From Streptomyces sp. NBC_00464 (GTDB taxonomy: Bacteria > Actinomycetota > Actinomycetes > Streptomycetales > Streptomycetaceae), in the NCBI RefSeq assembly GCF_036013915.1, contig NZ_CP107899.1, forward strand, positions 1,178,001 to 1,242,000: a stretch of DNA of 64,000 nucleotides, in the 5' to 3' direction. Shown piece by piece: positions 1 to 8,635 of this stretch (its first letter is position 1; each line of letters starts with the position of its first letter). The position numbers and the translations under genes are program-made. The notes beneath the pieces are model-generated. The model was not told where the DNA came from. It saw only the letters and a list, made by a program, of their open reading frames with translations, and made no database searches.

Positions 1-417
1 TGATCTTGAATGACCGGCAGGGCATCAAGAAGACCTGAATACTGCTCGATCACGCTCCCCCGCATGTTTGCGGGCATCCGGCGGCTGATATCGCGCCCTG
101 GGGCCCCTCGGGGACCTTCGGAGCCGCCGCCAACCCTCATGCCCCGCACTCGGCAAATCGCTCGGAGCCCCCTGGCCCCCAGTCGGCACGGTCCCGCTCG
201 CCCCGGATCCGGCGCCACTCGGCGCTGACCCCGGGTTCCCGGGCCACCCCCCGCGACCGCCGCCCGGACGACCGGACCGGGGCGGCCGCGCCCCGAGCCT
301 CCGAGTACGGCCTGCCGGGGTTGCTCTTGCGGGGAAAGCCGTGCCGGCGATGGTGAAGACGCAGGCCCGGCGAGAGGGCGGCATGGCCGAGCACAGCAGA
401 CGTCGGCAAAACCCCGC
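1..417. other. No gene recognised
   Basis: This stretch lies downstream of the minus-strand panD gene. The open frames here are short, arginine- and proline-rich translations typical of high-GC DNA read in the wrong frame. None has a recognisable domain or a convincing ribosome binding site. I see no RNA gene or clear terminator. Confidence 0.5.
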
Positions 418-837
418 TCAGCCACCTGCCGCCTGCGGGCTGCGCTCCTGGTCCGATCCGGGCACCGGCTCGGCCGGGTCCGCGCCCACGGACACGATCC
501 GGTTATCGCCGTCCACATGGGCGACCTTCGGCTTCAGGTTCCGCGCCTCCTCCTCGGTTACTTGTGCGTAGCTGATGATGATCACCAGGTCCCCGGGGTG
601 GACCAGATGGGCGGCGGCCCCGTTGATACCGATCACACCGGACCCACGCTCGCCTTCGATGACGTACGTCTCCAGGCGAGCGCCGTTGGTGATGTCCACG
701 ATGTGGACCAGCTCGCCCGGCAGTAGGTCGGCTTCTTCGAGCAGGTCCGCGTCGATGGTCACCGATCCCACGTAGTGCAGGTCGGCCTGAGTGACGGTGG
801 CACGGTGGATCTTGGACTTGAACATGGTGCGTAGCAT
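418..837 (-). CDS. panD: Aspartate 1-decarboxylase
   Basis: Converts L-aspartate to beta-alanine, normally for pantothenate and CoA. The protein is 139 residues, the usual PanD length. It carries the self-processing site HYVGS, where cleavage between Gly24 and Ser25 creates the pyruvoyl cofactor, and the conserved N-terminal segment [11 protein letters not shown]. The start at 837 is chosen because a GGGAG ribosome binding site lies just upstream and the family N-terminus begins there; a longer frame to 933 lacks homology. It sits alone, without panB or panC, at the left edge of the NRPS cluster and on the same strand as its precursor genes. It may therefore supply beta-alanine to the cluster, but it could equally be the ordinary housekeeping copy. 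Confidence 0.93.
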   Translation of the reverse strand: MLRTMFKSKIHRATVTQADLHYVGSVTIDADLLEEADLLPGELVHIVDITNGARLETYVIEGERGSGVIGINGAAAHLVHPGDLVIIISYAQVTEEEARNLKPKVAHVDGDNRIVSVGADPAEPVPGSDQERSPQAAGG

Positions 838-1006
838 CGAGACACTCCCGGCCTTATAGGTTCCCTGCCTGGATTCGAGACAGGTCGAGTACGGCTGCAT
901 CCGTGGCAATGGGCCACATTCGCGGCGTTTCACTGCTGTTGAAGCCCGGCACCTGGCCGGGCGTCATGACCGGAGCTGCGGCTGGTGGCCGACAAGCCCC
1001 GTAGCG

Positions 1007-2200
1007 CTACACGGTGGGCTCGGGCGGCCAGGGGACCGTGGTCTGGCTGGGGAGGTCCACGTCGATGCCGGGGACGTTCCAGCCATGGAGTTGCCCGACC
1101 TGCCGACGGAACCAGCCGGCGTCGGCATGGTCCGTCACGTTCTCTGTGTTGATCTGCTCCCACCGGGTCCGGACCTGGCTCTGGACAGTGGCGTCGAGCT
1201 CCCAGCCGTCGAGACGGATGCGGCCCGCGTCATCGAGGCTGAGCGGCTCTTCAGCCGCGAGCTGGGACCACAGAGCGCGCATCTGCTGCGCGGTGGTGAG
1301 AAAGCCTTCGTCGCCCAGGACGTGGTGCAGCAGACTGGTGTAGAGGGCGATGCTGGGGATCGCGGTCGAGGCCTGGGTGACCGTGGCTCCGGCGACGGCG
1401 GTGAAGGCACGCCCGCCGAGGTCGGCGAGCCGGGTGCCGAGGTGGTGTGCAGATGCTTCGAGGTGCCCCTTGGCTGCGCCGATGGTGCCGTTGCGATAGA
1501 GGTCGGCTGTCAGGTCGGAGCCCACATAGGTGAGCGCGGTCGTGGTGAAGCCGTCGGCGAGGAGATCCGCCTCCGCGAGGGCGTCGATCCAGCGCTGCCA
1601 GTCCTCGCCGCCCATGACCTTGACGGTGGCGTCGCGTTCGGCGTCGGTGGCGGGTTGCAGGGTGGAGCCGCCGATGAAGGGTCGGCCGTCGGTGAACTCC
1701 AGGGTCTTGGCGGTGGAGGCCTGGCCCAGGGGCAGGATGACGGAGCGGTGGACCTGGTCGGTGACGGGGTCGGTCCGGCGCGGGGCAGCGATGCTGTAGA
1801 TCAGGTGGTCGACCCTGCCATAGCGCTGTGCCAGTTCCTTGATGACCTCTGTCTTGGCGGTGTCCGCGAAGGCGTCCGTATTGAGGAAGGTCCACCCGGC
1901 GGCCAGTTCAGCGGTGCGGGCGGCATGGTACCAACCGGCGGAAGCGGTGCGACGCCGCGTTTCGTCGGCCTCGTACGCCACGCCGACGCCGACCGCTCCG
2001 CGGCGGGCCGCGGCGAGAGTCGCGGCCAGGCCGTAGCCGGCGCTGAAGCCGACGACCACCACCACCGGGGACTTCTCCGCTGCGGCTTCCTGCTGCGGGA
2101 GTTGCCGCCAGAGCATGTCGACAGTGGCCGCCGCGCCTTGAGGGTGGGCGTTGACCATGAGGTAGCCGCGGCCTCCGGGGGTGAGGTGTCGTTCACTCAT
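1007..2200 (-). CDS. fabV: FabV-type trans-2-enoyl-ACP/CoA reductase
   Basis: Reduces trans-2-enoyl-ACP (or CoA) with NAD(P)H in the last step of fatty acid elongation. The 397-residue length is typical of FabV and longer than FabI or InhA. The FabV-specific catalytic pair is present as Tyr235 and Lys244 with exactly eight residues between. A nucleotide-binding loop, GFSAGYGLAA, lies near residues 51-60. The start at 2200 follows an AAGAAGGG ribosome binding site. FabV enzymes are known for insensitivity to FabI inhibitors such as triclosan, and a FabI isozyme acts as a self-resistance gene in the kalimantacin cluster. Its place at the edge of a biosynthetic cluster raises the same possibility here, as inference. 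The alternative is an unrelated metabolic gene flanking the cluster. Confidence 0.9.
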   Translation of the reverse strand: MSERHLTPGGRGYLMVNAHPQGAAATVDMLWRQLPQQEAAAEKSPVVVVVGFSAGYGLAATLAAARRGAVGVGVAYEADETRRRTASAGWYHAARTAELAAGWTFLNTDAFADTAKTEVIKELAQRYGRVDHLIYSIAAPRRTDPVTDQVHRSVILPLGQASTAKTLEFTDGRPFIGGSTLQPATDAERDATVKVMGGEDWQRWIDALAEADLLADGFTTTALTYVGSDLTADLYRNGTIGAAKGHLEASAHHLGTRLADLGGRAFTAVAGATVTQASTAIPSIALYTSLLHHVLGDEGFLTTAQQMRALWSQLAAEEPLSLDDAGRIRLDGWELDATVQSQVRTRWEQINTENVTDHADAGWFRRQVGQLHGWNVPGIDVDLPSQTTVPWPPEPTV

Positions 2201-2557
2201 GAGGTGGAGCCCTTCTTGATCGGGAGGGGGGATGTGCCGTGCACGGCGGGCCGTGCGTGGGTACCCAGGCAGGCGGGGCAACGGCGCGGGGGCCACCCTG
2301 CGCACCCTCGCGAGGACGCGCGAAAGGGGCAGTGGCCGACGGCGCCGGTTCACCGCACGGAAAGCCGTCGTTGTGCGTGCGGCGCTCCGGGCCGACTGCC
2401 TGCGTCGGCGCCGACCGTGTCCACCGGGCGCATCGCCTCCATGACGGGGGTGTCCACGTCCTGCCCTGCCGCGATCAGGGGTGTGCCCGCCGATCGCCGT
2501 GCGAGCACCGCCGAATCGGCGTGCCCGGGGCCGACCGACCACACCCCCGCGGGGGCC
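2201..2557. other. Intergenic region upstream of fabV
   Basis: This 357-base gap lies between the start of fabV and the end of the prephenate dehydrogenase gene, both on the minus strand. The fabV promoter should lie here. I see no convincing gene and no well-formed promoter or terminator; the sequence is GC-rich throughout. Confidence 0.4.
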
Positions 2558-3625
2558 TCAGCTCTTCAGACTCCGCGAAAGCACCTCGGCGACTTCAGGC
2601 GCAACCAGCAGTTCCACCACCCCGGTCGTCTTCCCCGGAAGGTGGTCGATGAAGACGTCTTCCACGTTCACCCCCGCCGCCCCGATGTCCGCGAAAAGAC
2701 GAGCCAGCTCGCCCGGCTGGTCGCCCACCGGCACCGTGACCGTGACATATCGAGCCTTCGGTGCACCGTGTTTGTTCGGCAGCCTCTCGTGGCCGGCGAC
2801 GCCTCGGTTCAGCGCGTCCAGGAGAGCTTCGGCACCCTCGTCGGCATCCCCCTCCGCGCCGAGCTCCAGCTGTCTCAACGCCGCTGTCACTCGTTCCAGG
2901 TCACGGGCCAGCTCGGTGAGGGTGTCGGCCACGGGGCCGGCGTTGGCGGACAGGACATCGACCCACAGCCCTGGATCACCCGCCGCGATCCGGGTGACGT
3001 CACGTACGCCCTGACCTGCCAGACTGATCTGCGACTCCGCGGCATCCTCCAGGCGTGCGGCCATGAGACTGGCAACCACGTGCGGGGCGTGGGAGACCAG
3101 GGCGACTGCCGCATCGTGCTCGTCCGGCCTCATCACGAGCAGATGGGCGCCACACATATCGATCAAGCTCTCGACGGCATGCAGAGCCTGTGCCGAAGTC
3201 GCGGCGTGGGGGGAGAGGGCCCAGACCCGCCCTTCGAACAGATTGGCTCGTGAGGCCAGTGGACCGGAACGTTCTCCACCGGCCATGGGATGGCCTCCCA
3301 CGAAGGACGTGAGATCACATCCCAGCTCCACGATGTCCGTCATGGGGCGCGCCTTGACGCTGGCCACGTCCGTATAGGCTCGGGCGAGCCCGCGCTTCTG
3401 TGCCCCCGCGAGGGTGGTGGCCAGTTCCGCCGGCGGTACCGCAAGAATGGCCAGGTCGACCGCTTCCGCCGGTTCCTCGGCACGTCCGGCTCCCATGGCC
3501 GCAGCGGTCCGGGCAGCCATGGGTTCCTGGTCTATGAGGTAGACGGCTACGCCCTTGGCGGAGAGTGCCAGAGCGATCGAGGTACCGATCAGCCCCGTCC
3601 CGACGACAGCGGCACTACGCAACAT
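2558..3625 (-). CDS. tyrA: Prephenate dehydrogenase with C-terminal ACT domain
   Basis: Oxidatively decarboxylates prephenate to 4-hydroxyphenylpyruvate with NAD+. The 355-residue protein has an N-terminal Rossmann fold with the dinucleotide loop VVGTGLIGTS at residues 6-15. It has the family active-site stretch GGHPMAGGERSG and a C-terminal ACT-like region of about 75 residues (from YVTVTVPVGDQPGELARL). The start at 3625 has a GAGGGAA ribosome binding site; a longer frame to 3760 has no homology. It follows hpgT on the same strand after 91 bases. Arylglycine clusters commonly carry a dedicated prephenate dehydrogenase to boost 4-hydroxyphenylpyruvate, the substrate of hydroxymandelate synthase, and that is the likely role here. 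The ACT domain suggests feedback control is possible. Confidence 0.92.
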   Translation of the reverse strand: MLRSAAVVGTGLIGTSIALALSAKGVAVYLIDQEPMAARTAAAMGAGRAEEPAEAVDLAILAVPPAELATTLAGAQKRGLARAYTDVASVKARPMTDIVELGCDLTSFVGGHPMAGGERSGPLASRANLFEGRVWALSPHAATSAQALHAVESLIDMCGAHLLVMRPDEHDAAVALVSHAPHVVASLMAARLEDAAESQISLAGQGVRDVTRIAAGDPGLWVDVLSANAGPVADTLTELARDLERVTAALRQLELGAEGDADEGAEALLDALNRGVAGHERLPNKHGAPKARYVTVTVPVGDQPGELARLFADIGAAGVNVEDVFIDHLPGKTTGVVELLVAPEVAEVLSRSLKS

Positions 3626-3716
3626 GGATTCCCTCAGGTTGATCGAATCGACAACGTCCCGGCCAAGTCGCGCTCGGCTCTGCGGCCGCTGGTGGGCAGA
3701 CGGTCCCCGGGTGGGG

Positions 3717-5030
3717 TCAGCCCTGCCGCTGGACGGAGAACAGAGCGGCGAGGCGTTCAAGCCCTTCGTCGATCTCCGCCCCGTCGACTTGGCTGTAAGA
3801 CAGGCGGAGTTGGCAAGCGACCTCGGGTTGCGAGCCGAAGTAGCTCATCGGGGTCCACAGCACCCCGTAGTCGCGCGCGGAGACCTCCAACAGCGCGTCA
3901 TCCGCCGGGAAAGGCACCGTCAACACGATGAAGAACCCGCCGTCCGGTACGTTCCAGGTCACTCCCGATCCGCCGTCGGACGGGAAATGCCGCTCCAGGC
4001 CCGCCAGCAGGCGATGCAGATTGGCACGGTACAAGGCGATCTCACGCTCATTGGCGCTGTACAGGCTCAGGCCGTGAGTCAGGAGCTTGCCCGCGATGAC
4101 AGCCTGGGCAACGGGCGGGGTGTTCACCGTGAGCATGCTCTTGATCTTCGAGAGTTCCTCGGCCAGCAGCCCCTCCCCTCCATCGGCGGTAAGGACTCGC
4201 TGGTCGGCCACCGCGAATCCGATCCGGGCGCCTGGCATACCGGTCTTCGCGAACGATCCCAGATAGACGACCCTGCCCCGGGTGTCGAGCGACTTCATCG
4301 TGGGCAGCCGCACGCCGTCCGCGGTGAAATAGCCGTACGGGTTGTCCTCAAGCAGCAGCAGGTCGAGCCGCTCCGCGAGATCGAGCAGCGCGTGCCGGGT
4401 CGCCAGATCCAGGCTGATGCCGGTGGGGTTGGCGAAGTCCGCTACCAGGTAGCAGGCTCGGGGCCGCAGCCCGCGCGCGCGTGCCTCGCCCACCACCTGC
4501 TCAAGGCTCTCCAGATCTATGCCGTTCGGCCCGCCGGCCACCTCAAGGACCGGCATGTCCACGAGGCGGGCGGCCCCGGTGAATCCCACGTAACTCGGTG
4601 AAACGGCGAGGACCACGTCCCGCTCGTCCGCGCGCAGCGCGCGCAGCACCAGGAACATCGCCTCCTGACAGCCAACGGTGACCACGACCGATTCGGGGTC
4701 CACGGTCATGCCCTCGTCCACTTCCAGGTGGCGGGCGATCAGCTCATGGATGATGCCGTTGGTCCGCCCGTACTGGAAGAGGGTCCGACGCACCCGCGCC
4801 TCGTCGTACCCCTTCTCCTCTCTCAGATACTGCTCGAAGCGCCGAAGGTAGTCATGGACGAGACCGGTGTCGAAAAATCCTTCGTAGGGCCGCCCCGGGG
4901 CGAAGGAGATCGCCTCGGGAAACCGCTGGGCGATCTCGTTGAGGAAGTTCATCGAGCCCAGCGACTTGTCCTCAAGACATGCGTGCAGCTCCGCTGTGCG
5001 CATCAGAGCTGCCGGATTCCGCTGTATCAC
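3717..5030 (-). CDS. hpgT: 4-Hydroxyphenylglycine aminotransferase (HpgT-like)
   Basis: PLP-dependent fold-type I aminotransferase expected to convert 4-hydroxyphenylglyoxylate to L-4-hydroxyphenylglycine, with tyrosine as amino donor. This would regenerate 4-hydroxyphenylpyruvate and close the cycle. The 437-residue length matches HpgT. Visible motifs are LVADFANPTGISLD, the cofactor Asp-Asn-Pro segment LLLLEDNPYGYF, and the Schiff-base lysine in LGSFAKTGMPGARIGF. The start is taken as GTG at 5030 because its GTGA overlaps the stop of the oxidase gene by four bases and a GAAGGAACGG site lies upstream; an internal ATG at 5003 is the alternative. The neighbours encode the other Hpg enzymes, which is why HpgT is preferred over a generic 2-aminoadipate-type aminotransferase. 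Confidence 0.87.
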   Translation of the reverse strand: MIQRNPAALMRTAELHACLEDKSLGSMNFLNEIAQRFPEAISFAPGRPYEGFFDTGLVHDYLRRFEQYLREEKGYDEARVRRTLFQYGRTNGIIHELIARHLEVDEGMTVDPESVVVTVGCQEAMFLVLRALRADERDVVLAVSPSYVGFTGAARLVDMPVLEVAGGPNGIDLESLEQVVGEARARGLRPRACYLVADFANPTGISLDLATRHALLDLAERLDLLLLEDNPYGYFTADGVRLPTMKSLDTRGRVVYLGSFAKTGMPGARIGFAVADQRVLTADGGEGLLAEELSKIKSMLTVNTPPVAQAVIAGKLLTHGLSLYSANEREIALYRANLHRLLAGLERHFPSDGGSGVTWNVPDGGFFIVLTVPFPADDALLEVSARDYGVLWTPMSYFGSQPEVACQLRLSYSQVDGAEIDEGLERLAALFSVQRQG

Positions 5031-6217
5031 CCTGGGACCGTTCCTTCGTGGCTGGTCTTGTACGTGTATGTGGTGTGGGCGTGGGCACTGCCTGTACGGT
5101 CCGCGCCTCTCGCGTCCCGCCCGACTCGCAAGGTGCTTGCGGACCCCGGGCCGGAGCACCCCGCGAGCCCGAGCGCGTCGCGCAGCTCGGCCGCGAGCAG
5201 GTCAAGGACTCTGCGCGCCCCTTCGCCCCCGCCCGCAGCCAGCCCCCACAGCAGCGGACGTCCGAGCAGAACGCCGCTCGCCCCAAGTGCGAGAGCCTTG
5301 AGCACATCGAGCCCGCTGCGGACACCGCTGTCGAGCAGCACCTCGCAACGTCCGTCCACCGCCGCGCACACCTCCGCCAACGCGTCGATGCTTGCTATGG
5401 CCCCGTCCATCTGCCGTCCGCCGTGGTTGGAGACGACGATGCCGTCCACCCCCGACTCGGCCGCCCGGACCGCGTCCGTCGGATCGAGCACGCCCTTGAC
5501 CACCAGCGGCAGCCGGGTGCGGCGCCGAAGCTCCTCCACATCCGCCCAGCTGAGGGACGGCGCGAAGGACGCGGCGGTGTGGCGGGCGACCGCGGACTCG
5601 CCCGCGGCCGCCTGATGCGCCGCCGATTCCGCGCCCGCCGGAAAATGCGCCGCCACGACGTCGTCCGGCAGTACGAAGCCATTGCGCAGGTCACGCGTGC
5701 GACGGGCCATCCATGGCACGTCGACCGTGAGCATCACGGCGCTGCACCCGGCGTCTTCGGCTCGGCGCACCAGGTCGAACGACCGTTCGCGGTCGCGCAG
5801 CCAGTAGAGCTGAAACCATGTCGTGGCTCCGACGGCGGCGATCTCCTCCACCGTGTAGCTGCTCAGTGTGCCGACGGTGAAGGGGATTTTGGCCTCGGCC
5901 GCCGCGCGCGCCGCGGCGAGCTCACCCTCCGGGTGTACCAGCCTCTGGTAGCCGATCGGCGCGGTTGCCACAGGCATCGCGCAGTGGCGACCCAGCAGGG
6001 TGGTCGCAGATGCGCAGTCCGATACGTCACGCAGGACTCTCGGCACGATCCGCAGCCGGTCGAACGCGGCCCGGTTGGCCGCGAGAGTAAGTTCCGCACC
6101 GCTGCCGCCCGCCACGAAGTCGCGTACGGCGGCGGGCAGCACCGCGTCCGCCGCCCGTTCGAAGTCGGCCAGGGCGAAGAAGTCGCTGGCCGTGAACGTG
6201 TCCGCGGCCGCCGTCAT
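5027..6217 (-). CDS. hmo: 4-Hydroxymandelate oxidase
   Basis: FMN-dependent alpha-hydroxyacid oxidase, 396 residues, expected to oxidise 4-hydroxymandelate to 4-hydroxybenzoylformate in arylglycine biosynthesis. Family signatures are visible in order: VATAPIGYQRLVHPEGE, TVGTLSSYTVEEIA, WFQLYWLRDR, LPLVVKGVLDPTDA, the active-site histidine motif VVSNHGGRQMDG, and the phosphate-binding GVRSGLDVLKALALGA. The ATG at 6217 overlaps the stop of hydroxymandelate synthase by four bases (ATGA), implying coupled translation. The stop in turn overlaps the GTG of hpgT. Lactate or glycolate oxidase would look similar; the assignment to hydroxymandelate rests on this operon context. Confidence 0.88.
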   Translation of the reverse strand: MTAAADTFTASDFFALADFERAADAVLPAAVRDFVAGGSGAELTLAANRAAFDRLRIVPRVLRDVSDCASATTLLGRHCAMPVATAPIGYQRLVHPEGELAAARAAAEAKIPFTVGTLSSYTVEEIAAVGATTWFQLYWLRDRERSFDLVRRAEDAGCSAVMLTVDVPWMARRTRDLRNGFVLPDDVVAAHFPAGAESAAHQAAAGESAVARHTAASFAPSLSWADVEELRRRTRLPLVVKGVLDPTDAVRAAESGVDGIVVSNHGGRQMDGAIASIDALAEVCAAVDGRCEVLLDSGVRSGLDVLKALALGASGVLLGRPLLWGLAAGGGEGARRVLDLLAAELRDALGLAGCSGPGSASTLRVGRDARGADRTGSAHAHTTYTYKTSHEGTVPG

Positions 6218-7362
6218 CGAACGGAGGCGTTCTGCTGAAGCCGTTCCAACTCCACTGCTTCGTATAGAGCCTTGATGTTGGAGGATCCGAACGTCTCGGC
6301 GCCCAGCCGCTCGATCACTTCGAAGAAGAGGGTGCGTCGGGGGTGCGTCGACCGGGTGAATATCTGGAACAGCTGCCCGCCGTGGTCCTCATCGACGAGC
6401 AGGTTCCACTCGCGCAACGACTCCAACCCATGCCGCATCAACTCCACGCGCTGAGCCAGGAGTTGGTAGTACGTGCCGGGAGTCTTCAAGAAGTCCACAC
6501 CGGCGCGGTTCAGAGCCCGGACCGAACCGACGGCGTCGTGGCTGGAGAACGCGATGTGCTGGACTCCCGCACCGCCGTGGTTCTTCAGGAATTCGTCGAT
6601 CTGCCCCGGATCGGCCTCCGGATCCGGCTGGATTATCGTGAAGGTGATGTCACCCTTGCAGCTCTGGACCACCTTCGACAGCATGGCCTGCGAGCCGACG
6701 ACGATCCGCTCCTCGAATATCTCCTTGAACCCGAGTGTCTCCTGGTAACACTTGACGACCTCGTCCAACCCCCCGACCCGTACGCACACGGCGAAGTGGT
6801 CGATCTCCTCAAGTCCGGCGGCCTCAGTGGCGGACGGACCTGCCTCGGAGCCGGACGGCACCGGCTCGAAGCCTGCCGGCAGACAGTCGGTGCCCTCACG
6901 CTCGATGAGGGTGTGCACGACATCTCCGAAGCCGGCGATGGTGGCCGTGGCGACCACACCCGGCCCAGGCAGCCGGGCAGGCTCGGCCATCGGACGCGCG
7001 CCCCGGCCCACCGCGTACGCGAAGGCGGCCGCGACGTCGGCGGTGCGCATGGCGATGCGGCCCACGCCGGAGCCGTGCAGCGCCGTGTAGAGCGAGGCCG
7101 GGTGTCCCTCGTCGATACCTTCGGTGAGTACCAGGACAATCCTCCCCTGGCACAGCGCGAGGCTGCGGAAGCCTGCCCCCGCTCCGCCGGCGGAGCCCAC
7201 GACCGTGCAGCCGAATCGCGTGGTCCACTCGGAGGCCTCGCGGTCAAGGTCCTCGACGTAGAGCTCCACGTGGTCGAGTAGGAGGTCTCCGACCGGGAGC
7301 TCGGCGGCGGGCTGCGCGTGTGCGGGGCGTTCGGAGTCTGCTGCGATGGTCATACGGCTCAA
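6214..7362 (-). CDS. hmaS: 4-Hydroxymandelate synthase
   Basis: Non-haem Fe(II) dioxygenase of the 4-hydroxyphenylpyruvate dioxygenase fold. It converts 4-hydroxyphenylpyruvate, O2 and loss of CO2 into 4-hydroxymandelate, the committed step to 4-hydroxyphenylglycine. Two VOC (glyoxalase-like) halves are visible over 382 residues. The metal ligands read as His189 (IDHFAVCV), His269 (GVQHIAFSS) and Glu348 (LFFEVIER). The neighbouring oxidase and aminotransferase favour HmaS over the closely related HPPD. A TTG at 7362 has AGGAAG at good spacing; an ATG at 7353 is the alternative but sits too far from that site. This is the first gene of the overlapping hmaS-hmo-hpgT run. Confidence 0.9.
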   Translation of the reverse strand: MSRMTIAADSERPAHAQPAAELPVGDLLLDHVELYVEDLDREASEWTTRFGCTVVGSAGGAGAGFRSLALCQGRIVLVLTEGIDEGHPASLYTALHGSGVGRIAMRTADVAAAFAYAVGRGARPMAEPARLPGPGVVATATIAGFGDVVHTLIEREGTDCLPAGFEPVPSGSEAGPSATEAAGLEEIDHFAVCVRVGGLDEVVKCYQETLGFKEIFEERIVVGSQAMLSKVVQSCKGDITFTIIQPDPEADPGQIDEFLKNHGGAGVQHIAFSSHDAVGSVRALNRAGVDFLKTPGTYYQLLAQRVELMRHGLESLREWNLLVDEDHGGQLFQIFTRSTHPRRTLFFEVIERLGAETFGSSNIKALYEAVELERLQQNASVR

Positions 7363-7480
7363 ACCGCTTCTTCCTGTGCTAGTGATCTGTCGTCGCGATG
7401 CCGGGAGGCCCCCACATCACCGATGTCCACGGGCGCGTTCCGGGGGTTGGCCGGCAGTCGCGCCCTGAAGCGCTTCGTTC

Positions 7481-8407
7481 CTACGCGACCGGAGGCAGGG
7501 CGCCGTCCCAGACAACCGGGCAGAAGTCGGGGTCGGCGTAGTCCGGAGTCCCGTGTGGCGTCCTGCGCACCAGCTCGTCGTGGTTGTAGGCGGCGAGGCT
7601 GCCGTCCGAGAGAGGGAAGGCCCGGTAGGCGTTGGCGCCGTCCTGGAGGTGCAGCGAGATGGCGCGGCGCGGCTCCGCGGACCGGTTGGCCCCGCTGCCG
7701 TGGTAGGTCCGGCAGTGGTGGAAGCTCACATGCCCTTCCGGGATCTCCACCGGCACCTTGACGACCTTCGCGCCGTTCGCCTCCGCTGTCCGCTCAAGCA
7801 CCGACTCCGCGTCACTCCCGAGTTGTGCGAAGTGCCGGGCTGTCACGGCGTCACGGCTCAGCTCCTTCCAGCGGTGGCTGCCGTCGACCATGGTGATGGT
7901 GCCCATCCGCTCGTCGCAGGCGTGGAACGGGATGAAGGCGGTCAGCATCTGCTCCGAGGACGATGTCGCCCAGTAGTCCCGGTCGAAGTGCCAGGGCACG
8001 ACATTGCTGGGCTCCTCGGGCCGCGGCGGCTTGCGGATGAGAGTCGACTGGAACACCCGGATCTGATCGACCTGGGCCAGCCTCGCCGCCACCGCCCCCA
8101 GCAGCGGCTTGCGCAGCACCTCCGCGATCGCGTCGCTCTCGTAGTGGATGTAGTCGTTGTGCCGCTGGACGTCTCCCTTCTCGGGGGTCCAGTACGCCAG
8201 CCGCGCGGGGCGCCGGGGAAGCACACGGTCGCGCCGTCCCGCGTAGAACTCCTCGCCCGCCGAGCGCAGCAGAGCGGTCTCCTGGTCGGTGAACAGCTTC
8301 TTCGACAGGTACCAGCCGTGTTCGGCGTAGGACGCGACATCGCTGTCCGACGGCAGGAGTTCACGCTCCTCATCGGTCAGGGCAAAGATCTGGGTGGGTG
8401 CGGACAC
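7481..8407 (-). CDS. PhyH-type Fe(II)/2-oxoglutarate dioxygenase
   Basis: A 308-residue phytanoyl-CoA dioxygenase-family protein, likely hydroxylating a small molecule or carrier-bound residue with O2 and 2-oxoglutarate. The facial triad reads as His140 and Asp142 in PWHFDRDYW and a distal His236 in CRTYHGSGANRS. An arginine about 12 residues later (RRAISLHLQ) probably anchors 2-oxoglutarate. The start is GTG at 8407 with AGGAG six bases upstream. It lies between hmaS and the PLP decarboxylase on the same strand, so it is probably a tailoring enzyme of the peptide pathway. Which atom it hydroxylates cannot be read from sequence. Confidence 0.85.
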   Translation of the reverse strand: MSAPTQIFALTDEERELLPSDSDVASYAEHGWYLSKKLFTDQETALLRSAGEEFYAGRRDRVLPRRPARLAYWTPEKGDVQRHNDYIHYESDAIAEVLRKPLLGAVAARLAQVDQIRVFQSTLIRKPPRPEEPSNVVPWHFDRDYWATSSSEQMLTAFIPFHACDERMGTITMVDGSHRWKELSRDAVTARHFAQLGSDAESVLERTAEANGAKVVKVPVEIPEGHVSFHHCRTYHGSGANRSAEPRRAISLHLQDGANAYRAFPLSDGSLAAYNHDELVRRTPHGTPDYADPDFCPVVWDGALPPVA

Positions 8408-8635
8408 GTCATTCTCCTAAGCTGTTGCGGGGGTGGCGCAGTTGTCTGCCGAGGCGGGCCCTCTCTCTCAGGCGATGCCGCGGCCGCCGCGCCACGCCCG
8501 GACATTCGCTGTCCTGCGGTGCGAGGGCCGACGAGGCGGCGGACCTCGTTGTCGTTCAGCGGGCCTGGGGCCTCGCACGTCCCGGGGTGCTCCCGGCCGA
8601 GGCCGGGCTCCAGCCCACAGGCGCGACGTGCTGGA

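Noticed and set aside
1085..3253. 722-codon plus-strand open frame opposite fabV and tyrA
   Set aside because: It runs antisense across two well-supported genes, has no family motif, and reflects high GC bias.
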